NCBI GenBank assembly: GCA_002077065.1
Contig: NAJO01000079.1
Location: forward strand, 50,556 to 114,555
Direction of reading: 5' to 3'
Source of the DNA: Cryoendolithus antarcticus
Lineage: Eukaryota; Ascomycota; Dothideomycetes; Cladosporiales; Cladosporiaceae
DNA length: 64,000 bases
Both the position numbers and the translations under genes were made by a program. The notes beneath the pieces were generated by a model. The model had not been told where the DNA came from. It saw nothing but the letters and a program-made list of their open reading frames with translations, and did no database searches. Below, one piece after another: positions 23,052 through 32,303 of this stretch (positions are counted from its first letter, which is position 1; every line of letters begins with the position of its first letter).

Positions 23052-24815
23052 CTAGTGCGCCGACACGGCCGTCTGATGTGCCGCAGTTGGCGCGCCGTTG
23101 TGCCCACCAAAGTGCGCAGGCTTCTTCAGCCCGTTGGCATTCGCCACCTTCGAGTCCTTGGTCATGCCGTTGTGGCTACCGTTGAAGTGCATGTTCGAGA
23201 TGCCTTCGTATCCCTTGACCCCAGTAGCCTTCTCTAGTCTCGACGCAAGGTCCTCGCTGACCTCACGGAAGATCGCAATTTGCCTCTTAAGAATCTCCTC
23301 CTCGGTAACGGTCGACATATGTCCAGAGATGTTCTTAATGAATCGCTGCTTGGCATCCTCATCCCAGACCTTCTCCCACAGTGCGCGAGGGGCATTGAAG
23401 TCTTCGGGTCGGATCTCAGAGAGGTAGGAGACAGCTTGGCCGGTGAAGTTGCCGTGCACGACGTCGTGGTCGACTTTACGCTCCTTGAAGCCGATGGGCT
23501 GGATGGATGAAAGATACGCGGGGCGGGAACCCTGGTTGTAGAATGCCATCTGCCCATCGCGCTGGAAGTTCGCCATGCGGTACGGCACTCTCGGCGCGTT
23601 GATGGGAAGTTGCTGGTAGTTCACGCCGATGCGGTGGCGGTGGGTGTCCGGGTACGAGAACAATCTCGACTGTAGGACCGGGTCTGCGGAGGGCTCAATG
23701 CCAGGTGGCATGTGTGCGGGGTTGAAAGCGATTTGCTCGATCTCGGCGAAGTAGTTCTCCACGTTCTCGTTGAGCGTGAATTCACCGACCTTGCGGAGGG
23801 GGAATTGCTTGTGTGGCCAGATGTGAGTCATGTCGAAAACGTTGATCTTCTGCTTCTCCCATAGGTCTTCGGCCTCTTTGGGCGTCATGGTCTGGAAGCA
23901 GACGTCCCAGCTAGGGAAGTCACCCTTCTCGATCGCGGTGTACATATCCTTCTGAGCGTAGTCAGGGCTGTAGTTGGCGGAGTCTTCCTGGGTTATGAAA
24001 GCGGTGCCTTGCTTGGACTTCATGTGCATCTGAGCGTAGACCCACTCGCCACTCTTGTTGACCAGCTTGAGGGTGTGGCCATAGTAGCCGTGCATCTTGC
24101 GCCATCCATCGGGGATACCACGGTCACCCATGAGGATCATGACTTGGTGGATCGACTCTGGGTTCTGCGAAAGGTAGTCCCAGAACACCGTCGCATCGTC
24201 GGCGTGCGTTAGATGCGTGGCCGGGTTGCGCTTCTGCGTGTGGATGAAGTGAGGAAATTTGGCTGCGTCGCGGAGGAAGAACACGGGCGTGTTGTTTGCC
24301 ACGACGTCCCAATTGCCCTCAGCGGTGCGGAACTTCACTGAGAAACCACGCGGATCGCGGGCACAGTCGTGAGATCCGGATTCGCCACCCACGGTCGAGA
24401 AGCGGACGGTGATCGGGACTTCCTTATCGGCTCCAAATAGGTCGGCCATGCAGAGGTCATCGAGAGGGGCAGTCGTCTTGTACACACCGTGGGCGCCACC
24501 ACCCTTGGCATGAACAACTCTCTCCGGGATGCGTTCCCGGTCGAAATGGGAGATGAGATCGATTAGGTGGTGGTCTTGGAGGAGGAGGGGACCATTCTCG
24601 CCGGCTCGCTGTGCCTCGTATGGGTGAGGGACGGGGGCGCCGGATGCTGTCGTGTAGATTGTGTCCTGTGCCTTTGCATCACGATCCTCCATGTAGTCGA
24701 GCTTTACCTCGCCAGCGTTGCCGGCAACATGATGAGATGCTGAAGGAGCCATGTTGAGAGTCTTCTGAACAGTGGATGAGATTGTCGAGATGATTTGAGA
24801 AGGCAGAGGGAGCAT
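23052..24815 (-). CDS. Catalase, monofunctional haem type
   Basis: Breaks down hydrogen peroxide to water and oxygen. A single exon gives 587 residues from ATG 24813-24815; a second ATG at residue 22 (MAPSASHHV) is also possible. Catalytic residues are visible: His102 in RVVHAKGGGAHG, Asn in VVANNTPVFFLRDAAKFP (about residue 174), and the haem-ligand Tyr in RLFSYPDTHRHRIG, together with GESGSHDCARDPRGFSVKFR. The length and lack of a C-terminal flavodoxin-like domain place it in the small-subunit class. There is no secretion signal. The end (HQTAVSAH) is not a canonical peroxisomal PTS1, so a cytosolic site is possible; the extra N-terminal 20 residues are Ser/Thr-rich without acidic residues and could be a targeting sequence. 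The last 60 residues are Gly/His/Asn-rich and poorly conserved. Confidence 0.96.
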   Translation of the reverse strand: MLPLPSQIISTISSTVQKTLNMAPSASHHVAGNAGEVKLDYMEDRDAKAQDTIYTTASGAPVPHPYEAQRAGENGPLLLQDHHLIDLISHFDRERIPERVVHAKGGGAHGVYKTTAPLDDLCMADLFGADKEVPITVRFSTVGGESGSHDCARDPRGFSVKFRTAEGNWDVVANNTPVFFLRDAAKFPHFIHTQKRNPATHLTHADDATVFWDYLSQNPESIHQVMILMGDRGIPDGWRKMHGYYGHTLKLVNKSGEWVYAQMHMKSKQGTAFITQEDSANYSPDYAQKDMYTAIEKGDFPSWDVCFQTMTPKEAEDLWEKQKINVFDMTHIWPHKQFPLRKVGEFTLNENVENYFAEIEQIAFNPAHMPPGIEPSADPVLQSRLFSYPDTHRHRIGVNYQQLPINAPRVPYRMANFQRDGQMAFYNQGSRPAYLSSIQPIGFKERKVDHDVVHGNFTGQAVSYLSEIRPEDFNAPRALWEKVWDEDAKQRFIKNISGHMSTVTEEEILKRQIAIFREVSEDLASRLEKATGVKGYEGISNMHFNGSHNGMTKDSKVANANGLKKPAHFGGHNGAPTAAHQTAVSAH

Positions 24816-25660
24816 TCTGTGGCGTGAGAAAGATATGACAAGAATCGAGAGTGTTTATGTACCGTGGTGGCGAATGGCATTAGTGGGGAAAGCACAAACG
24901 TCATGGACGTTTTGCATCGACGCGATCAAAGATCTCTACTGCATAGCAACTTACTCGCATGCGGCTCACGCACCCCAGCGAATCGCAATCTATGCGTTCA
25001 TCATGACTATGCTGTTGCCAGCTTGGTGCTGTGTTAAAGTATGCAGAGTTTGCCTTGGCTTCGATCTCTATCTGAGCCTCCAGAACGCCACCAACGTCCG
25101 CATTACGATCTTTCTCAATGGCCCTCCAACCTACACCGCTACCAGCCATTGCACTTCGGCATCATTGAGACAGTGTTAAGGTGTCTGCTCACACATATGC
25201 CGCGACGTATGGCCGCTCAATAGTGCCGTGAACGTAAGCGAGCACGCTGCCATCGCCCTCGAACTGCCGAATCTGGTCTCGCTGTACCAATGCTCGCACG
25301 ATGACGAAGCAATCTATCTTATGAGACACCTTAGTCATGTACGCCCTGCGATACCTGTGAAGGGCATCACCATCCATGATCCAACATTACAGAGTTATTG
25401 GTAGACTGCATCGCTGATGCTTCTGTCAATGCCAGCGCTAGCTACGCTCTGGCGCGAGCGGCAGGCGTGTGGTCCCTTTGTGTCTACCACCCCAGGTTCA
25501 TCAATGAGTAGAGGTTACTAGGCGACAGTGAAATCCTGCCGGCATACAGATTGCTATGTGATAAATGTTGTCTCGCGCGACGCCTCATGACCACAGTGCT
25601 GTGAGTCCTCGTACCCTGATTGCTCAGGTCTGTTGAACTGGTGTTACCATGGAGAAAATG
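24816..25660. other. Intergenic region
   Basis: About 845 bases between the catalase start and the stop of the ankyrin gene. It should hold the catalase promoter. Short ORFs have no recognisable product. Confidence 0.5.
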
Positions 25661-28438
25661 TTACACCCTCGTCCTCCCCGAAGCTCCCAATGTCGACGAA
25701 TCTTTCCGTGCCCTGTCTGTTGTCGGCTTCCGCCCCGTTCTCTTCTCTTTGGGACCATGCATCAGAATTTGCTCCTCCTCCTTCATGCCCCTCGCCCTCA
25801 TGATCTCCAGCACACTGTGTCCGTCATCATCCTTGACCTCCAAGTTGGGCGTGCCCATTTCGGCAAGTAGTTGCAGAGTCTTGTCATCGCCCTTGTCGAG
25901 AGCTTGGAGCACGGCGTTCCAGCCACGGTACATCAGGTTCATATCGGCGCCTTTGTGCAGCAAATGCTCAATGTACGACAGGTCGTCCTGTCTGTGGCGG
26001 CGGATGGCCTTTATGATGGGCAGATGCTCCCCAGGCTTGTTCGGGTCTGCACCAGCTTCATCAAGCAAGTAGTAGAAAATCTCCTTTCGGTCCTCGCGGA
26101 TTGCTGTGGTCAGCGGACTGAACACCCCGCCGTTCTTGTCCTCGACCGCAACACCCGCCTCAAGAAGAAGCTTTACGCTCTCGAGCTGATTAGCTTGCAC
26201 TGCGAGCTCAAGTGCGCCCTTGGGTATTGCTGCAGTCGTTAGATGCGGCAGGAGCTTTGCGAGGATCTCAGGATTCTTGACCGCCATGTTCACCGGCCAA
26301 TCATGTCCACGAACGCCAGCATTTGCTTTGCGTGCGAGTAGGATGTCGATATAGCCGAGATCGTTCTTAGTGATAGCGGTCGTGAGAGCAGTGTGACCGG
26401 CTGCATCACGAGCATCTGGGTCCAACCCTGCGTTGAGCAGTAGAATCAAAGCATCCTGGTTGTTGTGCGCCACTGCAGTCTCGACAATGCCTGCCGGCTC
26501 ATCGGCATCGGCGCCCGCGGCGAGAAGCTTCGGAAGAAGGTGAGCGCGATGATGCGTTACGCATTTGAAGGCCGGGTACTCAGATGCTGGAAGATTTGGG
26601 TCTGCGCCTGAAGCCAGCAGAAGGTCGACCAGCTTTTCCCGATCATCGCGGATCGCGGTACACAATGGCGTAAAGATGCCATCTTTCTTCGCATTGACAT
26701 CGACGCCATGCTTCAGCAAGATCTTGACTGCCTCTATGGAGTTGATCGATGTGGCGAGCTCGAGCACACCCGGTGCTTTGCGTAGATCCGCACCCTTGTC
26801 GAGTAGAAGCTCGAGTATCTTGGGGTGATGTACGGCTGGCCATAGCATATGCTTGGGACCTGGCACATTCGGGAGAGCGCCATGATCAAGTAGTGCAGCT
26901 ACAATATCAGGGCGATCGGCATTGATTGCAACAAAGAGTGGCGACTCTCCTCGACTGTTCTTCTTGTTGACTGAGGCTTCGTATAGCAGCATGAGATCCA
27001 CCAGGTGACAGGGAGCAGTTCGGTTGATTGCTTTCATGAAGGGCGTATCGCCACTTTCGAGCTCATCGTCTGTATCTGCGCCGTACTTGAGATACAGCAG
27101 TGCGAAATGTGCTCGACCGTGATGTAGCGTCAGTGCAAAGGGACTTTCCTGGTTAGGTCCTGCGGCCACGTCGGGATCTGCGCCGTACGTGAGAAGCAAC
27201 TGTGCAGCTTCATAGAAAGCGCATTCCGTTGCGGCATACAGTGGGGTGATATCGTCCGGATCAGAGGCATTGACATCTGCGCCGAAGACAAGTAGGAGCC
27301 GGACGCTATCAAGGTCATGGTTGTTGATCGCTATCCTGATTAGACTATTGCCCGATGGATGGTTTGCGGGTACCCCACTGTCGAGGAGGTGCTCGATCAT
27401 CTTGTGATTCTTCTCCTGGAGAGCCACGTAAAGTGCATTACTTGCGGCTGAGTTATTGGCACCCTGAGTATGCTTCGGTTTCCATCGAGATACCGTCGTC
27501 AGATCCACCGGAATCCGTACTGGATGCGTGGGTATCTCATACAAAGCACGATGACCCATCTGCTCCTCTGCATGAACTATAGACGATGGTGGTGTCAATT
27601 CTGTGAGGCTTTTCCCAGTCGCTGCCATACTGGGCCCGCCACGATGATGTAGCTGTCGGCTTATAGTGTGTTCGGAACCCAGATGCTCGTACGAATGGTC
27701 TGAGCCATCTGACCAAGGCGGACTGGGAAGATCGTGACGAAGGTCTTTCATGGTGCCGGAGAGCATGGGTGTTGAGTCGTTGAACGGGCTGCGAAGTGGA
27801 AGTGGAGTCTCAGGGATCAACTCAGGAGCTTTGCGAGCAACACCTCTAGTAGGATCGGCGCTTCCGGTCACCGATGCAAGCGCAGTGTAGCCCATGGAAA
27901 GACCAGTGTCGATGTGAATTTCGCGAAGAAGCCAGCCGAACACCTCAGGTATGGCCTTAGCAGCGGTCCTGCACTGTGCCAATGACGCTTTCATCTTGTC
28001 AAGTTCGCCCTCATTGAACATCAGCCTGATGCCTCGAGTCAACTTGCTGATGCCGTGTTTGTGCTCGTCATCCAGGAGCTTGTTGACCATCTTGTTGAGG
28101 ACGGTCAAATTAGTCCGGTACTGACGAAGTACGTCGCGAAGAGTGTTGTACGTGTCTGCCGGAAGCTGACCACGCTCGCGCTGGAGCTCTGTAAGACCAG
28201 TCATGGCCGCAAAGAGAGGCCTACTGGCTTCCAAATGTTCATTGGCAAGCGCACTGAAGCCTGCGCGGGGCGTCCGTGTCTCCGTCATGTACTAAGCTTC
28301 CTGTCAGCTGATTTGTGCGCGTACGATGAACATTTCGTCGAGACTCACCTCCAGCATTCTGACAGCCGAATTGTTACCAGACTGGATGGATGCACTGCAT
28401 AGCTCCAACAGAGCTTTGTTCTGGCCGTATTGCGCCAT
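25661..28438 (-). CDS. Large ankyrin-repeat protein with helical N-terminal domain
   Basis: Two exons, 28349-28438 and 25661-28291, join in frame over a 57-nt intron (GTGAGT donor, CTGAC branch, AAGCTTAG end), giving 906 residues. The first 170 residues (MAQYGQNKALLELCSASIQS, later LPADTYNTLRDVLRQYRTNL and KLTRGIRLMFNEGELDKMKA) are predicted helical by eye and recall N-terminal domains of fungal NLR-like and ankyrin proteins, but I cannot name the family. A linker with PxP and Ser runs covers about 170-300. From about 305 to 865 I count some 14-16 ankyrin repeats, recognisable by blocks such as DPDDITPLYAATECAFYEAA, GESPLFVAINADRPDIVAAL and AAGHTALTTAITKNDLGYID. There is no transmembrane segment, NACHT domain or catalytic domain. 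The role is probably protein binding; specific partner unknown. Confidence 0.88.
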
Positions 28439-31078
28439 TGCGTGCCCGAATGCGTGCGAAGCGAGCACGATCCGCGAGCCACGCGCGTTTGTTGACTCTC
28501 GCAATGCCGAGTGCTACACAGGCTGTCGATTCGCTGCTAATCGATCGATGTTTTGAAAGCCCGGGTTTGTCGAAGATTTCCCGCCTTGGATGGAAGGACA
28601 GTCCCGCAGTCCCGACTGCACAAGATCGACAGCACACAAAGTGCGCCAGTATGCCTTTTCTTGTGGTAGATCAACCCAGAGTCGCAACAAGCATGACAAT
28701 GCACAGGGAGTCGACAATCTGGCAGCCGTCTAGAGGACTTGCTCCCGTCAATGGTACAGGGTTTGACAAAGTTAAACCACTCAAATTACTCAGAAGTCGG
28801 ATCCTGCAGATCTATGATGTAAGCAACGAAGATCACAAGGATGAGCAACGACTCCCACGTGGGTCTTCTGCAAGCCTTCCTATGTACCAAAATCGACATC
28901 GCATGGGCTCTCATTGCCGCTTCCCAGTCGCGATGCGAAGCACGCGCCTAGATCTTGCGCGTCCAGAGGCGATGCAGAAGGCCAGCATGCGGCGAATTTG
29001 CCAAACACGGCAAGCGGCAGTCTGGACCTGCAGCCTCGTGGGCAGCAGAGGCGCATGCGGGGAGGCTGCAGACAGGGTGTCTTCTGAAACTCTACGACGA
29101 TCTGAGGTCCCATACGGCCTGCAGGAACGTCCTTCAGACACGCGATCAGGTCGGTAAGCGACATGTGTCGAGATATTGCGTGTTGCTTCCAGGCCCTTGT
29201 ATCGACGCGCGCCAATAGTCGTCCAACACTGCTCCCGTACGATGTCAGGAAATTGGCCGAGAGCATGAGCGGGCTAAGGTCCGGGTACTGTTCTACTTAG
29301 CTCCAACTCAACTTGGCTTGCAAGGCGAGGCCCGCAACTATATCGGTGAGCCTCACGGCAGATTTGTGGCTCACGTGTCCAGATGCTTTGATCGTACATT
29401 AGATCACCTCCACTTCGTACTTGAGATTGGGCCGCATCTCGCATGACTCGTGTGCTTGTTGAAGAGCACATGTTGAGGCAAACTTTGTAAACCACATTGT
29501 GGACTGGTGACTGCTGTAGTGCTGCTCTTGGGCGGCTGTCTTCTTCCGAAAGGTGCAGTCCGTGCTTGCGATCCTGCAATGCAACCTCAACTGTAAATTC
29601 AGGCTCGGATCAGTCTGTCAGTCTGATCGGGGGCGATTGCGCGGCAGGAGATCGCGTCGATGTTTGTGTCCGGGTTCTTGGGAGTGGAAAAGGCAGACGG
29701 AGAGGTGGAGTGGAGTGTTGAATAAGGTTGCATGCACGACAGATCCCGTCGACGGCCGTGCGTAGGAGTGGATCTCGACCCAGGACGTCAACCACAGCCG
29801 GACTTTGGACCCCGAAGGTTGGGCATCGAGGCTATGCGATGCTGCCATCGTCGTTTCCGAATCGTGGCCGCGCTATCACACCATCTATGAGGCAGGACGA
29901 GTGGACAGCGCGACGTGTAGCTGCGAATTCAAGGTTCCTCAAACCCGCTAGGCATGACAAGCTCCCCTCGAGCAATCCTTGCTGTCTCTCGTCCGGTTTG
30001 GTGAACGCCGTATCCGTGGCTGACGATTCGAGTGTTGCGGCCGCGAGGCGCACTTCTGAGCAATCTGGATAACTCCGTCTGTGTGAGCTACCACGTGGCA
30101 GTGGGTCTTTCCAGCTTCTGTAGCTTTCAACGGCCCTGGACTATCTCCGCAGCGTTGAGTGACAACTGTCTAGCAGACCCTGTCACAACCGTAGAGTAAG
30201 GTATCGCGGGAGATACTGGATCCTGGACTCTTGCGTGCACACAAAACTCCGAGCGGCCGACTTCGTCGAGTCCCTGTGTGACAAGAAACGACCCGCACAG
30301 GAGCTCGCGATTTCAACAGTCTGAATCCCGTGAGTTGTTGACAGTATCTAGCGGCTGGTCGCACGTCGCACATCAACAGAACGGGTAGTTACCTCATGCT
30401 CGTACTCTAGCAATTATACTCGATATTCGTCCACAATAACGCAATGGACTATCATAGCTTACAACCCTCTCGATGCCCAGGATCGAACGAGACATGCAAT
30501 TTGGAACTGCCTTGAGGGCTGCGGAGGACTGCCATCCGTGGTCTTGGATTGCGACAAAAACTTACAACACCATTCGCGCGTATTGAGATGCTTGAAGCGT
30601 CGTGGATCCTCACTCCGCAACAGTGATGCGCTGATCATGTTCAAACACCACAATGCAGCACCCGTCCTGTGATGGTGTGACCTGGGACTAGGACGTGACC
30701 TTACTACTTACCGGCTTCGAGTCTCACTGTCAAACCTCAGTATCCTTGAAGTCGGACGCACGACTCGGTTACAGCCGCGATCACACCTCTTCGAACAGGC
30801 ACGTCAGCACACTAGATCTCCGCATCGATGGCGCACAAGACCTCACGATATCACAGTCGATTGGACGAGGCCGCCATAGGGTGTGATCGTTCGAGGTGAC
30901 CGACCCGCTTTGTAATGCGAAGTGTACCCCGAGGATGATTCTTTGCATGCCATTACGGTACCCATCACGCAGCACGCCAGTATAGAGAATTTCGACTTGT
31001 AAGTACACCTCCCCATCGCCATTTCCCCAACTTCGAGACATCAGCGAGCTGGCAACTCTTGCGGCACTTCCACGCATA
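28439..31078. other. 2.6-kb tract without supportable genes
   Basis: Many ORFs of 60-130 codons and one of 255 codons (28390-29157, +) cross this tract, but none shows a family motif, a plausible start context or good splice continuation. I see no transposon ends, terminal repeats, AT-rich RIP-like sequence or tRNA. It flanks the secreted repeat-precursor gene. Confidence 0.45.
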
Positions 31079-32085
31079 ATGCACATTCTCTGGCAAACCC
31101 CCTTGCCCTTTGCAATTGTCCTGGGCGGACTTTACTTGGCCACCGCACTACCAGTCTCCCTCCCACCTGCCCAGTACGCGCCTCATGCAGACTTCACAAA
31201 TATCACTCTTTGCCCCGCCGAATGTGCCAAGATACTCCCACCTTCCAGCACCGACCTTCCGCCAACATGGTGTCCCGTCTCCCAGCAGCCTCCAGTAAAC
31301 ATCCGCTATGAGGTGAACTTCAAAGGCGACTGCGTTCTGGTCTCTGGAAACGCGAGGGACGTCTGTCTTAGCATGCCACAGAGCTTGATAGTCGTACCAG
31401 CTCGATCATTCAGGATGGGCGACGAGGTGGAGTGCATGATCTACAAGTAAATCGATCTTTACATTCGACATTACCGCGTTCACTGACAGGCTATAGCGAC
31501 CATGCGTGCACCGGCTCATCTATCTCGATCTCGACACCTTCGAACCCGGACCTTCACGAGAATAGGTGGGCGGCTTGCATCAAATCTCTGTACTGTCGGG
31601 CCCACAAGTTCCATGCTAGATCCACAGGCCTCGCTCCTCGAGATGCGAAGAAGCATCATGATGCCCCTCGTATCGGCGAGCATTGTTGGTGGCAATGGGG
31701 CTGTCTGAAGTCTCGCACCCTCAAGCTCATCTCTCGCTCACCGAAGAAGCACCACGACGCTCCCCGTATCGGCGAGAACTGCTGGTGGCAATGGGGTTGC
31801 CTGAAACGCCGCTATCTCACCTCTACTGTGGCACCTCGCAACGCCGAAGCGAAGAGAGATCACGACCCACCCCGCATCGGCGAGAACTGCTGGTGGCGGT
31901 GGGGTTGTCTTCGTCGCCGCTTCCCAACTAGCACTTCCGCACCAAGCAACCTGCCCAACCCAACTGCGGTACAGAGACACGGTACGACCCCACACTTAGA
32001 GCAACCGAGTACGCCGTTGTTTGTGCCGTTGCCGAGATTCAGCTATGATCCGCCGAAGCAGGAGGGGAGGATGGTAGAGGGTTGA
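31079..32085 (+). CDS. Secreted precursor: cysteine-rich crystallin-like domain plus three Kex2-type peptide repeats
   Basis: Exons 31079-31446 and 31497-32085 join across a 50-nt intron (GTAAAT donor, CACTGACAGGCTATAG end) to encode 318 residues. A signal peptide (MHILWQTPLPFAIVLGGLYL then ATA) is evident. Residues 25-157 contain about ten Cys; the end, VECMIYNDHACTGSSISIS through AACIKSLYC, has the C-x(n)-C-x-G...C layout of beta/gamma-crystallin-like small secreted fungal proteins. Residues 174-264 hold three 18-residue units: HHDAPRIGEHCWWQWGCL, HHDAPRIGENCWWQWGCL and DHDPPRIGENCWWRWGCL. They are preceded by KK, KK and KR and followed by KSR, KRR and RRR, as expected for Kex2-type excision. 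Each unit has two Cys five residues apart enclosing a Trp-rich loop. The RIGENCW part vaguely resembles the second half of filamentous-fungal alpha-pheromones. Function is unknown; pheromone-like signal, RiPP or effector peptides are all possible. Confidence 0.82.
31648..31920 (+). repeat. Three in-frame coding repeats of the peptide precursor
   Basis: Copies lie at 31648-31716, 31744-31812 and 31852-31920 (69 bases each, starts 96 and 108 bases apart). They encode the basic-flanked CWW[QR]WGC units. Between copies 1 and 2, eight codons in the core differ only silently and one differs in the amino acid (His to Asn). Confidence 0.9.
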
Positions 32086-32303
32086 ATTGTGTGGCGGAGT
32101 CACTGCTGCAATGAACGACTCATGAGAAACGAGTCTAAGGCATAGTTCAGTTCGAACGAGGGAGAGGAGTATGACTACATTGCGACGGACCCGACATTTG
32201 TTGGGCGATGGGCTACGGTCGCTGCAGACGGGAAGTTGCCTTTTGTGTATGTCTATCAGTCATTATATACAGCATGACATCCGACTCATCACACATCACC
32301 TCA

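Noticed and set aside
28390..29157. 255-codon + strand ORF upstream of the ankyrin gene
   Set aside because: It overlaps exon 1 and the promoter of the ankyrin gene, its amino-acid make-up is Arg/Ser/Cys-rich without domains, and nothing supports a start or splice; probably chance.
30459..30560. Possible tRNA-like T-arm (GTTCGATCC on the minus strand)
   Set aside because: No acceptor stem, D-arm or anticodon arm can be folded around it.
28439..31078. Degenerate transposon or RIP-affected repeat in the gene-poor tract
   Set aside because: No AT-rich bias, no transposase or reverse transcriptase remnants, and no terminal repeats visible.
31738..31995. Minus strand ORF across the peptide repeats
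   Set aside because: Antisense to a gene with a signal peptide, a spliced frame and repeats constrained at the amino-acid level.
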